From: Lysinibacillus parviboronicapiens
GTDB taxonomy: Bacteria > Bacillota > Bacilli > Bacillales_A > Planococcaceae
NCBI RefSeq assembly: GCF_003049575.1
Contig: NZ_PYWI01000012.1
Coordinates: 62,001-126,000, forward strand
Length of the DNA: 64,000 bases
Reading direction: 5' to 3'
The notes beneath the pieces were generated by a model. The model was not told the origin of the DNA. It was given only the letters and a program-made list of their open reading frames with translations, and ran no database searches. Every line of letters starts with the position of its first letter. The stretch's first letter is position 1. Below are positions 27,608 through 36,106 of the stretch, piece after piece. The position numbers and the translations under genes were made by a program.

Positions 27608-28606
27608 TTGATAAAACGAAATTTTTTTGAAAGAATCACATTTGCACTAAAAGATACTGAAAAATTAAAGAAACCCATTGTCGTAAAACAAGCTTCTGAC
27701 ATCAAACTTCAACATAACATTTCGAAGGATATACAACTTTGGCAGTTAGGTGCTAAGGGCGAAAACAATGTTTTATTCGAACTGAAAAATTCTTATTTAC
27801 CTTTACATATTCTACATGATATAAAAATTGCATCTGAGGAAAACAAAGCACAATTAGACTTTGTAGTTTTAACAAGAAAATTTATATTAGTAATCGAAGT
27901 GAAAAATTACTATGGTAACATCAAAATAAATGATAAAGATGAATTTATTCGCAAAGTCTATAGAAATAAACACTTACAATTCGAGGGAGGCTTTTATAGC
28001 CCTATTCGTCAAGTACAAAGACAGGCTATTATTTTAGAGAATGTGTTAAAACAACATGAAGTAATTAATAAGACACCTATTAAACATGTCGTCGTATTTA
28101 CTAATTCAAAAACAATCTTAGATATGAAGGAAGCGAGTACTGAAGTACGTCAAATTGTACTTCGTGCAGATCAATTAGTTTCCTACATCACTAAAGAATT
28201 ACAGCAAAAATCTCCTGTTCATTTTCTTGACAATAAAATGCAAGAAATTAGTAACGGCATACTATCCCACCATCAAGAAGAGACTTTTTTACATAAAGAC
28301 GATACCATCGATCACAAATTATTAGAGGAAACATTAGAAACAGACATTAAAGATGTGCAAGCTCCTGTGAGGACATTAAATCATTCTGAGTTAGAAGAAG
28401 CTTTACGTTCTTATCGTAAACAACAAGCCAACAAAGCCAATCTCAAAGCTTTTCATATTTTTTCTAATCAAACATTAGAACAATTACTTCAACACAGACC
28501 CATTACCTTAGCCGAGTTAAAAGCGATTCACGGTATAGGTGATAACAAGGTAAATGCATTTGGTGAAGAGTTAATTTCTATTATTCAACGTTATAGTTGT
28601 CGTTAA
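27608..28606 (+). CDS. NERD-domain protein with C-terminal HRDC domain
   Basis: A 332-residue protein. Residues about 50-165 match the nuclease-related NERD domain (GAKGENNVLFEL, LDFVVLTRKFILVIEVKNYYG with the restriction-enzyme-like D...E-x-K core). Residues about 260-330 form an HRDC-type helical domain (LRSYRKQQANKANLKAFHIF, then ITLAELKAIHGIGDNKVNAFG), usually a nucleic-acid-binding module of RecQ and RNase D. It is probably a DNA-processing enzyme. It starts at TTG 27608 with AGGTG 7-8 nt upstream. Confidence 0.87.
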   Translation: MIKRNFFERITFALKDTEKLKKPIVVKQASDIKLQHNISKDIQLWQLGAKGENNVLFELKNSYLPLHILHDIKIASEENKAQLDFVVLTRKFILVIEVKNYYGNIKINDKDEFIRKVYRNKHLQFEGGFYSPIRQVQRQAIILENVLKQHEVINKTPIKHVVVFTNSKTILDMKEASTEVRQIVLRADQLVSYITKELQQKSPVHFLDNKMQEISNGILSHHQEETFLHKDDTIDHKLLEETLETDIKDVQAPVRTLNHSELEEALRSYRKQQANKANLKAFHIFSNQTLEQLLQHRPITLAELKAIHGIGDNKVNAFGEELISIIQRYSCR

Positions 28607-28624
28607 CTTCCTATTTATAACCAC

Positions 28625-28668
28625 GCAAAAGGAGCTGTCTCAATGGATGAGATAGCTCCTTTCTAAAT
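28625..28668. terminator. Bidirectional terminator
   Basis: The near-perfect stem AAAGGAGCT-TCTCA / TGAGA-AGCTCCTTT lies 20 bp past the NERD gene. It could also serve the convergent DUF1456 gene. Confidence 0.75.
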
Positions 28669-28725
28669 TGAATATACAATAAATTTCCTGCTCAACTGAG
28701 TTGATACATCTGGCTGAGGGTCTTT

Positions 28726-29223
28726 TTAACCTCTATATTTCATCGTTAAACCTTTTAAGAAGTTTCTCACAAAGCGATCGCCACACTCTTTGTAGTTGCG
28801 ATGACTTGGATTTCTTAAAATAGCGCCTAATTCACCTTTAGATACCGTGACGCCACCTTCATATAAAATCTCAAGCATCTCTTCACTTGTTAGTGCTAGT
28901 GCAATTTTGACTTTCTTTAATAGCATATTATTAGGGCTCTCTGTAGTCTTAACAGGCACTGCTGGACTTACTGCTTGACCAGGTTTTGGTTGTTGAGGCC
29001 CTCTTTTAAAAATTATAAAACCGTTTAAAAATGCTTCGAACATCTTATTATTACATTTAATGAAGTTTTCGGGTGCTTCTTCCTCATCCTTCACTTTCAT
29101 CAGCATGTTCAATACATCCTCTTTTGTAAAGCTCATACCGCCTAGTTCAAAAATTTCTACCATCTCTGTATTTTTTATATCTAATGCGTATCTTAAACGA
29201 ATCAACATATCATTATCCGTCAT
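28726..29223 (-). CDS. DUF1456 family protein (YehS-like)
   Basis: A 165-residue protein made of two DUF1456 repeats of about 65 residues (DMLIRLRYALDIKNTEMVEI, and NMLLKKVKIALALTSEEMLE) joined by a Pro/Lys linker (GPQQPKPGQAVSPAVP). Each repeat is helical and ends in FL-x-G. The family, typified by E. coli YehS, is widespread but has no known function. AGGAGGG precedes the ATG. Confidence 0.88.
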   Translation of the reverse strand: MTDNDMLIRLRYALDIKNTEMVEIFELGGMSFTKEDVLNMLMKVKDEEEAPENFIKCNNKMFEAFLNGFIIFKRGPQQPKPGQAVSPAVPVKTTESPNNMLLKKVKIALALTSEEMLEILYEGGVTVSKGELGAILRNPSHRNYKECGDRFVRNFLKGLTMKYRG

Positions 29224-29400
29224 CTAAAACCCTCCTGATTTTTCCATTGAAACCGCAATTTCACTCTATGTGAAATGAATACTTGGCTTAATTATAACAG
29301 AGGTAATTGCATTTTTAAGCTAACTAACTATTTTAAATTCACGCAATTAGATATTACCTAGCTTTCGTATTTAGCTTGCGCATCTATCACTTTTTTAAAT

Positions 29401-29431
29401 GTATGAAAAACAAACAATCGACCATTCTAAT
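29401..29431 (+). promoter_or_regulatory. Candidate SigG promoter of the SASP gene
   Basis: GTATG at 29401-29405 and CATTCTAAT at 29423-29431 with a 17-bp spacer fit the forespore SigG consensus (GnATR / CATnnTA). The start would be only 15 nt before the ATG, which is tight. Confidence 0.45.
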
Positions 29432-29451
29432 ATCACAAGGAGGTGAGAAAT

Positions 29452-29655
29452 ATGGCTACAAATAATCGAAGCTCAAATAAACTTCAAGTTCCAGGTGTAC
29501 AAGAAGCTGTTAATCAAATGAAATATGAAATCGCACAAGAATTCGGCGTACAGCTTGGGTCAGAAGCTTCTTCTCGCGCAAACGGTTCAGTAGGTGGAGA
29601 AATTACGAAACGACTTGTTGAAATGGCTGAAAGACAATCAAAAGGCAAATTTTAA
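29452..29655 (+). CDS. Alpha/beta-type small acid-soluble spore protein
   Basis: A 67-residue SASP that coats and protects spore DNA. It has the family blocks [20 protein letters not shown], the GPR-protease recognition-like EIAQEFG segment, [20 protein letters not shown] and a short basic tail. ATG 29452 has AAGGAGG 8 nt upstream; the GTG three codons earlier overlaps the site. Confidence 0.95.
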   Translation: MATNNRSSNKLQVPGVQEAVNQMKYEIAQEFGVQLGSEASSRANGSVGGEITKRLVEMAERQSKGKF

Positions 29656-29690
29656 ATATAAAAGGTTTTAAAGTAAAAAACGAATACTAA

Positions 29691-29755
29691 CCCCTTTAAG
29701 TAGATAATGTTAAAAAAACTACAGTACGCTGTAGCTAGCATCATACTTAAAGGGG
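29691..29755 (-). terminator. Terminator at the end of the RHS region, inside a 12-bp inverted repeat
   Basis: CTACAG-CGTA-CTGTAG followed by seven T on the minus strand (29733-29711). It is enclosed by CCCCTTTAAGTA (29691-29702) and its exact complement (29744-29755). It marks the left boundary of the RHS locus and may also stop SASP transcription. Confidence 0.65.
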
Positions 29756-30393
29756 ATTTCTATACCGCATGAGGAGAAAAATTCGAGAAACAACCATATT
29801 TGTGAACGATTACCTAATTTATCATAGCTACTCGCAATCCAATGGTCATTCTGCCACTCCTTGATTACTTGTCCAGATGGGTCTCGCTCCAGTTTAACGG
29901 TTACATGCTCATTGGCAGTCTCTATTAACGAACCATTTTTGTCATAGTCAAACGTTTCCCAAGTGTCATCATAATAATCTGAGCGAATGACATTCCCTAG
30001 ACCATCATGTTGAAACGCTGTCCAGCGATTACCCGGCCGTTGAATCCTCTGCACCAATCCTGCTAGACTTCGCTCATACGTTTTTTCCATCTCATCAAAG
30101 CCGATTTCCTTGATGATATTGCCTTTCGTATCACGTTCAAACTGGTACGCTTCGCCTTTTTCATTGATGACGGCGGTTAACTGCTCTTCTGTATCATAGG
30201 TGAATTTGACGTTCTTGCCACCTTGTTCTCGAGCCTTCAAGCTGCCAAGAATGGTGTAATCAAAGGCTACTTGCGTATGGTTATCTTTCGCAAAAACAAT
30301 ATCATCATAGGCATTGTACTGCAATTGAACTTCGTTACCATCTAACGTCACTTGACACAAGTTCAGATCAGTATCATAAGCTAAGCTTTAGTT
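29719..30393 (-). pseudogene. RHS-repeat fragment, displaced and internally deleted
   Basis: The encoded peptide is nearly identical to about 170 residues of the large RHS protein (DDIVFAKDNHTQVAFDYTIL... through SSYDKLGNRSQI). Upstream, DTDLNLCQVTL is joined directly to DGNEVQLQYNAYDD, which removes about 40 residues. Downstream, homology stops at GNRSQI and a short unrelated tail follows (WLFLEFFSSCGIEIPFKYDA). No toxin or immunity gene remains. It is an internal piece of an older RHS copy and has no credible start. Confidence 0.8.
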
Positions 30394-30443
30394 GGATTTA
30401 AATCAACAGTTTTTAAAAAAGTTCTGATCTTTATTATAAAAGA

Positions 30444-30490
30444 TCAAAAGGGCAATAAAATCCTTTTAAATGGATTTATTGCCCTTTTTA
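30444..30490 (-). terminator. Cassette-end terminator 1
   Basis: On the minus strand GGGCAATAAATCC ... GGATTTTATTGCCC then TTTTGATC. It is almost the same sequence as the terminator at 31967-32001, so it looks duplicated together with an immunity cassette. Confidence 0.85.
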
Positions 30491-30588
30491 AATTTAACTT
30501 CAAAATAATACCCTGTAGTATTTCTTTTATCTGTGATAATTCTAAAGTCGTTTCGTATATGCATTTTCAGCTTCTTAGTCTATAAGAT

Positions 30589-31173
30589 TTAATTCACATC
30601 TGCCACATTAAAGTTATATTTTTCATCTTCGCGTGGATCATTAAAACCTTTAAATTCATTTACTTTAACAAGAGAAAACAAAAATCCAAAATTTGCATTA
30701 GGATAATCTAATTTCTTCTTACGTGCATAGCCCTTTATAGATACCAAATACTTACCAGAAGATACATTATATCTAAATCCAGAATATAACGTCACCCCAT
30801 CTAAAGTTTGATATGATATTTCATCATTTCCTATAAATTTTTTATTGTCGAATTCATAAAATAAACCTATACTACCAACCCATAATGTATCTCTAACTTC
30901 AATATTGAAGTCATGATATACCAATTTCTCTTCCCACTCATCGTCAAATGATTGATTATAATTATCAAATTTGATTACATATTTTATAGAGTTTATTGGT
31001 AAAAAAGGAGTCCAAATACCTTCAGCAAGTGAAGTTAAATATCGCTTATGATTATCCTGAAAATTCTTTAAAATTTTTTTTGACCTAACTTTTTCTTTTT
31101 TTAAAAAATCTTCTAATACATCTAATGAAAATAAACTAATTCCATAACTTGATACTGTTAAAATTTTTTCCAA
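30589..31173 (-). CDS. Probable immunity protein for the GHH-type RHS toxin
   Basis: A 194-residue protein of unrecognised family. It starts at TTG 31173-31171 with AAAGGAG upstream, 19 bp after the toxin stop at 31193. Position, spacing and orientation are those of an RHS immunity gene. It appears intact even though its toxin gene carries stops upstream. The sequence has a helical N-terminal half and a beta-rich C-terminal half (TLWVGSIGLFYEFD, GKYLVSIKGYARKK). There is no signal peptide. Confidence 0.6.
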   Translation of the reverse strand: MEKILTVSSYGISLFSLDVLEDFLKKEKVRSKKILKNFQDNHKRYLTSLAEGIWTPFLPINSIKYVIKFDNYNQSFDDEWEEKLVYHDFNIEVRDTLWVGSIGLFYEFDNKKFIGNDEISYQTLDGVTLYSGFRYNVSSGKYLVSIKGYARKKKLDYPNANFGFLFSLVKVNEFKGFNDPREDEKYNFNVADVN

Positions 31174-31192
31174 GGTAGCATCTCCTTTTCTT

Positions 31193-31850
31193 CTATTTAC
31201 AAGGGATTTTCCCCTCCGAATGTAATTCTTTTAATTTCTCTAAAGCTTCTGCAGGGGTTAAATTTTTGAATAATCTTTCGTCAGTGTAAGGGATTTTTAA
31301 ATAACCTTTAACGTCAATTTTTTCGTATGCTTTAGCACCTTTTTCAAAAAATTCATCTACTGTACCAGTAAACTTTGAACCGTGATAAGGTATTCCAGCT
31401 TCTATAAGTTTTTTATGCAATTTTTTGTGAAGTTCTGCTGTTCCAGCCCCCTTATTTGGATACCATGAAATCGAATTATTTTGACTTAATTCTAGAATGT
31501 CTAAAGCCTTAGCTATTGATCTCGGCATCAAATGATGGCCCATACCAGTATCTAATAAATCTGAGTATAATCCAAATTTATCTATATTCTTATTCGTATC
31601 CCTAACATACCCTTATAAAGATGGATTCTTGCCTTCAAGACCAATCGGATCCTGTTGAGTATACATTCCCTCCACAGGAGAAAAGTAACGGAATCTGTTA
31701 TAATATAATCCGATTTCCATGTCTTCATACTGACCCTGATACCTAAACGGAATGAAATCCTGCTCACCAGTGAACTCAACCACTCGTCCTTAAATATCAA
31801 GTTCTACTGACCAATCCCTATTACCTTTTTATCATAGGTTAAACTCCCAT
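31193..31850 (-). pseudogene. Displaced RHS tip with GHH-type nuclease toxin
   Basis: In one frame the minus strand reads the RHS core end ([20 protein letters not shown], then [29 protein letters not shown]) and runs into a toxin domain beginning GMGHHLMPRSIAKALDI. The GHH motif and the C-terminal helices (LHKKLHKKLIEAGIPYHG) resemble HNH/endonuclease VII-fold toxins. There are in-frame stops before GRVVEF and after KNPSL, and a frameshift near 31810, so the fusion cannot be expressed as one chain. The last 116 codons from ATG 31543 are open and precede an intact immunity gene. Confidence 0.75.
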
Positions 31851-31964
31851 AGGCATACCGCATAGGGATATTTTTCTCTACGGGGTACATTTCTGTTAGT
31901 TTATTAAATAGTGTTTCTCTTTTCAATGAGACTACTTTTTCGAACTGTAATCATGGGAAAAATA

Positions 31965-32006
31965 AAGGGCAATAAATCCCCTGATTAATGGATTTATTGC
32001 CTATTT
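31965..32006 (-). terminator. Cassette-end terminator 2
   Basis: GGGCAATAAATCC (31967-31979) pairs with GGATTTATTGCC (31990-32001); TTTATT follows on the minus strand. It is the near-duplicate of the terminator at 30446-30488. Confidence 0.82.
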
Positions 32007-32125
32007 TAAATTACACTTTAAATCACTTGAAGTTTAAAGACTTGTTGTAAGTATAGATGCCCTAATTTGTTTTTATTTCCCTATATTATAGATGACTAAT
32101 TATATTCGTTTTTTAAGTATAATTA

Positions 32126-32265
32126 TCATCCGTCAAAATACAGCGTTGGATTATTCCCCACGTGTCTAATTGGTCTTGCTGTGTATTCATACCCATACAA
32201 AGTCTGACTATTTCCTGCCAAACCAATTGGATCGGGTTGTGTATACAATCCATCGGCATGGCTAT
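32126..32265 (-). pseudogene. Short RHS core remnant
   Basis: The minus strand encodes DGLYTQPDPIGLAGNSQTLY and GYEY, then about 18 more residues ending at TGA 32128-32126. This matches the end of the RHS core ([20 protein letters not shown] in the large protein). It has no start and no toxin domain of normal length. It is a leftover of another tip. Confidence 0.7.
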
Positions 32266-32273
32266 CATACTAA

Positions 32274-32721
32274 TCAATTTAGCTCATTGACAGAATACGT
32301 CGATGCTATTAATTCAATATAGCTATCATATCCTTTAACAATATAATGTTTCAAATTCAACCTATTTCTGGGGTCGTACTTCTTTATATTTTCCTGTAAA
32401 TGTTTAGAATCTATCACTTCATAAAACCCTGAATCTGGATGATTAAGTCTCTCTTCACCATTCTGCAAGTGATTTCCAATAGATGATTCCTCAAAAATAC
32501 AAAAACCCTTATAATTAGATTCATCGAAATTTAACGTTACGCATTTAACTTCGGCTACAATTGAAAAAAATAATTTCTATGTTAACACATTTTTCTTTAT
32601 CTATGCTCTTTAATGGTATAGCACCAACCTCAATTCTCACGCCACCCGATTCTGTATAAATCAACTCTATATCAGTGGTAGATATTTTGAAAATAAAATT
32701 TAATGGCTTTAAAGTTAACAT
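32274..32721 (-). pseudogene. Frameshifted immunity-like gene
   Basis: An ATG at 32721-32719 with GGGAGG upstream opens a frame (MLTLKPLNFIFKISTTDIEL...) that ends prematurely after 58 codons. Shifting by one base in the A7 tract at 32564-32570 joins it to a second open frame ending ...SYIELIASTYSVNELN at 32274, giving about 148 residues. It is the gene directly downstream of displaced tip 32790-34563, so it is probably that tip's immunity gene. The protein family is unknown. Confidence 0.65.
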
Positions 32722-32789
32722 TCTTAAAACCTCCCAATTTTTAGCCTAAACAATTTGTTACATTCTTAACAAGACCAGAACCATCTTTA

Positions 32790-34563
32790 TTACGGAACAA
32801 AGATTGCGTTATCTGGAAACTTGCCTCCTTCGACTAATGTAGCTAATCCCCTATTATTTAATGTTACTGCTTTACCTGTTGCAGGATCAATAGTATACGA
32901 AATCACAAACTCATTAGGATTGATCTTACCGAGTCTAATATCTTTGGCAACCTCAAGTACCTACAGCTTGGAATCCAATTGTACTAAAATTAGGTGCTAT
33001 TCTATTTTGACCAAAATGTAAGCCACTTGGAAAAGAAGTTATTTCGCCAAATTCAAAGGGATTAAAACTACTTAAACCTAGCGGATCAATTGTAATATTT
33101 GTATTCCCAACATACCCATACAAAGTCGGATTTCCACCCGCAAGTCCAATCGGATCAATTTGAGTATAATTCCCTTGTTCTGGGTCGTAGTATCGGAATC
33201 GATTATAATACAGTCCTATTTCTACATCTTCATACTGCCCTTAATAACGGAATGGAATGAAATCTTGTTCACCTGTAAATTCTTTTACTCTGCCATAAAC
33301 ATCAAGCTCAGCCGACCAAACCTTTTTACCTTCTTGATCATAGGCTTCTACAGGCGTTCCAAGATAATCACTACTAATACTGTAGTTACGTTCATTCGTG
33401 ATTTTAGCTGAAGGTACAAACCCATCATTAAATACCCATGTGACTAGATTATCATTTTCTAGTTCAACTGAATCATTCTCTGAATACTCATGTAGAATGG
33501 TATTCCCATCCCACACGAATCTCATTGACTTCTCGTCAGAACGCTTCTCTATTCGTCTACCTAGTGAGTCATACTTGAAAGTAATTTCTGTCTTATCTGG
33601 TTTGATGACCTTTGCCATCATGCCATTGCCGTTATATTCGTACTTCCACGTATCGCCATTCTTTTCGACTTTCTGAACGAGATTCCCTTCCTCATCATAA
33701 GAGAATGTTGCCTCTCTCGTTTCAAGCAATCTACTGCCGGCACCGTAAATACGATCTGTCTTTTCTTTCGTTTCATACAAATTCCCGACGTCATCAACAC
33801 TGCGATATAAGAAGTCAAATTGACGACTGTCTTGATTGGCCCACACGAGGTTACTGAATTCATCGTAACCATAGGTAACCCGAACACCCGTTAACTCGTT
33901 GACCATGCTTCGTAATTGGTGATTAACATCCCAATTATACACGCGTCTTCGTGTATCGCGATTTTGACTACTTACTCGATGCTGTGTTGAACGTCATAAC
34001 TGCTTGAAATCCAATGGTCATTCTGCCACTCCTTGATGACTTGTCCAGATGGGTCTCGCTCCAGTTTAACGGTTACATGTTCATTGGCAGTCTCTATTAA
34101 CGAACCATTTTTGTCATAGCCAAACGTCTCCCAGGTATCATCATAATAATCTGAGCGAATGACATTTCCTAAACCGTCGTGTTGATACGCTGTCCAGCGA
34201 TTACCCGGCCGTTGAATCTCTGAACCAATCCCTGCTAGACTTCGTTCATACGTTTTTTCCATCCCATCAAAGCCGATTTCCTTGATGATATTTCCTTTCG
34301 TATCACGTTCAAACTGATACGTTTCGCCTTTTTCATTGATGACAGCGGTTAACTGCTCCTCTGTATCATAGTTGAATTTGACGTTCTTGCCACCTTGTTC
34401 TCGAGCTTTCAAGCTGCCAAGAATGGTGTAATCAAAGGCTACTTGCGTATGGTTATCTTTCGCAAAAACAATATCGTCATAGGCATTATACTTTAATTGA
34501 ACGTCGTTACCATCTGAAAGATTGGCCCGTACAAGGCGATTCAAGTTATCATAACGAAACTAA
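32790..34563 (-). pseudogene. Displaced RHS tip with deletion, nonsense and frameshift
   Basis: Two long frames (34544-33972 and 33942-33241) are near-identical to the large RHS protein from FRYDNLNRLVRANL to IPFRY. A deletion joins SSYD directly to the THHRVSSQ region out of frame at about 33985. CAA to TAA at 33241 truncates IPFRYQ. Past that stop the frame continues through [16 protein letters not shown] into a toxin-like tail ([20 protein letters not shown]), then shifts frame near 32955 and ends EGGKFPDNAIFVP at TAA 32792-32790. The toxin family was not identified. Confidence 0.8.
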
Positions 34564-34632
34564 TAATCGCAATCTCCTTGTTCACAAAAAGACCTAATTT
34601 TCCATATTTAATACTCATCGCTAAAACAAAAT

Positions 34633-34688
34633 AATAGAAAATAGGCTCGTTATGACATGAAAAGTCATGGCGAGTCTATTTTCTATTT
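34633..34688 (-). terminator. Terminator of an immunity-like gene
   Basis: A long imperfect stem AGAAAATAG-CTCG / CGAG-CTATTTTCT with an inner ATGAC/GTCAT hairpin, then ATTATTTTG on the minus strand. Confidence 0.75.
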
Positions 34689-34751
34689 GTACATGGGCTT
34701 CGTTTTTACTTTTCTAAACTGACGTCTACTTTTTTGAGAATGACCCAGTCC

Positions 34752-35099
34752 TTACCGCCATCTTCTGCTTGAATATTGCTCGTAAAAATTATCAATATTT
34801 TCCTGACTTAATATTTTCATATCATTAAAAAGACTATCAAGAATATCTTCAGCAATCACTACGTCTTCTACACAACCTGTATTTTTTGCCAGAAGTTCTA
34901 CCGCTACTTTTATTATATACCCTCTGTCTGCTTCAGACAGAGTACTATCATTATAAACTTGAATTATTAATTTTTTTATTTGTTCTTTAGTCTTTTTGTT
35001 TTCAATGTAATCTTCCTCTTCACTTTTGAATTGCTCATTGTAGTAGTTCTTTAAAGAATTTCTAATTTTGTCGATTTCACTTCGAAAATCTATTTTCAT
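34752..35099 (-). CDS. Probable orphan immunity protein
   Basis: A 115-residue, helix-rich, acidic protein (SEIDKIRNSLKNYYNEQFKS, KEQIKKLIIQVYND, VAEDILDSLFNDM-like). It is not recognised as a named family. Its ATG (35099-35097) overlaps the TGA of a short toxin-tail frame (ATGA overlap), which marks it as the immunity half of an eroded cassette. It has its own terminator. It may still protect against toxin made by kin. Confidence 0.5.
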   Translation of the reverse strand: MKIDFRSEIDKIRNSLKNYYNEQFKSEEEDYIENKKTKEQIKKLIIQVYNDSTLSEADRGYIIKVAVELLAKNTGCVEDVVIAEDILDSLFNDMKILSQENIDNFYEQYSSRRWR

Positions 35100-35160
35100 A
35101 ATTTAACGACACCTTCCCTTTTATGAATAGTATAAGCACTTTTAGGTATTTCACCTTGTA
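35096..35160 (-). pseudogene. C-terminal toxin tail (about 21 codons)
   Basis: An open frame reading IQGEIPKSAYTIHKREGVVK ends at TGA 35098-35096, overlapping the immunity ATG. Upstream it breaks at an inverted RHS fossil. It is inferred to be the last residues of a lost toxin. Confidence 0.4.
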
Positions 35161-35161
35161 T

Positions 35162-35203
35162 TGCAAGTAGCTATGTTGAATTAGGCAATCGTTCACAAAT
35201 TAG
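35162..35203 (+). pseudogene. Inverted RHS fossil (14 codons)
   Basis: On the plus strand the bases encode IASSYVELGNRSQI, matching WIASSYDELGNRSQI of the RHS repeats, which are otherwise all on the minus strand. It shows a local inversion or copy at this spot. Confidence 0.65.
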
Positions 35204-35321
35204 AAGGAGAGTGTGTAGTAAATACACGAGATAAAACAGACAGTTCCTTTTCTTACACATAAACTCATGTAGCAAAGAGACGCGAACCACTCCTTGTCTA
35301 TTTGAAAGGGAGGATTATATA

Positions 35322-35603
35322 TTACTTGATTACCAGTTTACCTACTTTATGAGGTCCTTCACAAATGATAAGTTTTGCATTACTACTTAGTAAGTGTTGT
35401 GGTGCATGATCAAATAAAAAACAGCCTTCACAGTTATCTATCATTTTATTTTGAGTTGGATTTGCCCTATCGAATTTAATAGATAAACTCACTATATTTC
35501 CACCTTCTAGTATCTCTGTAGTTAGATGATACTCTGTTCCTGTTGGACGAGCCTTTCTTCCTCCTTCTGCTTCTGAAAACCAATATATTATTGCTTTTTT
35601 CAT
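35322..35603 (-). CDS. Probable immunity protein, EF-Tu domain III-like fold
   Basis: A 93-residue beta-rich protein. The pattern SEAEGGRKARPTGTEYHLTT and later CEGPHKVGKLVI recalls the third barrel of elongation factor Tu (EEGGR...F and REGGRTVGAG-like). The resemblance is weak and by eye. ATG 35603 has AGGAGG 6 nt upstream, and overlaps the TGA of a toxin-tail frame. This linkage suggests an immunity role. Confidence 0.5.
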   Translation of the reverse strand: MKKAIIYWFSEAEGGRKARPTGTEYHLTTEILEGGNIVSLSIKFDRANPTQNKMIDNCEGCFLFDHAPQHLLSSNAKLIICEGPHKVGKLVIK

Positions 35604-35746
35604 TTGCATCCTCCTAGTGCCCTCAGATTTTGATCAGCTCGTACAGAGTTGTGACTCTTTACCTTAATAGACTCATGGTTTAAATCTGCAACTTCAATGT
35701 AAGAAGCTGTTCCTATTTCATCATGATTACCAGACGCTCTAAACGC
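35600..35746 (-). pseudogene. C-terminal toxin tail (48 codons)
   Basis: An open frame starting after a TAA reads AFRASGNHDEIGTASYIEVA and ends SVRADQNLRALGGCK at TGA 35602-35600, overlapping the immunity ATG. There is no start codon with a ribosome site, so it looks like the stump of a toxin domain cut off from its RHS body. Confidence 0.55.
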
Positions 35747-36106
35747 TTATGTTACAAGACTTAAAATCATTTGACATCCATTTCTACAACTTGTATAAAC
35801 AAAATGAACTTACTCAAAGATAAAACTGAAAATGACAAAAAGAGCTAGATCTGTTCATCTGGCTCTTTTTCATTTTTTAAAACCATACTTAATAACTACA
35901 GATGTTAACGCTAGCACCAACCATGAAGGCTACAAACATCTTGCGCGCTATCGCTTACATGCTCAACAAAAACAATCAAATGGTGGAGCATTATTTGATT
36001 GTTTTCGTCAAGGAAGAAGGGGGTTACTTCTATCTCAATTCTATTCTAATAAAAAACAAAGGCAAAGCAGACGATAAAGCTCTTTTTTGCCTATGTTTTT
36101 AAAAAT
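35747..36106. other. Gap between toxin stump and immunity gene, with hairpins
   Basis: A 360-bp region with three stem-loops: AAAAAGAGC/GCTCTTTTT (35838-35871), AACAATCAAAT/ATTTGATTGTT (35967-36003) and GGCAAA/TTTGCC with a T-run on the minus strand (36052-36102). No ORF is convincing. Confidence 0.6.
36052..36102 (-). terminator. Terminator of the VgrG-RHS operon
   Basis: On the minus strand a GGCAAA...TTTGCC stem is followed by TTTGTTTTTTATT, starting 5 bp past the immunity gene stop. Confidence 0.65.

Noticed and set aside
31582-31800. A 72-codon minus-strand frame opening [12 protein letters not shown]
   Set aside because: It is a different frame from the RHS core encoded by the same bases; the RHS frame has the homology.
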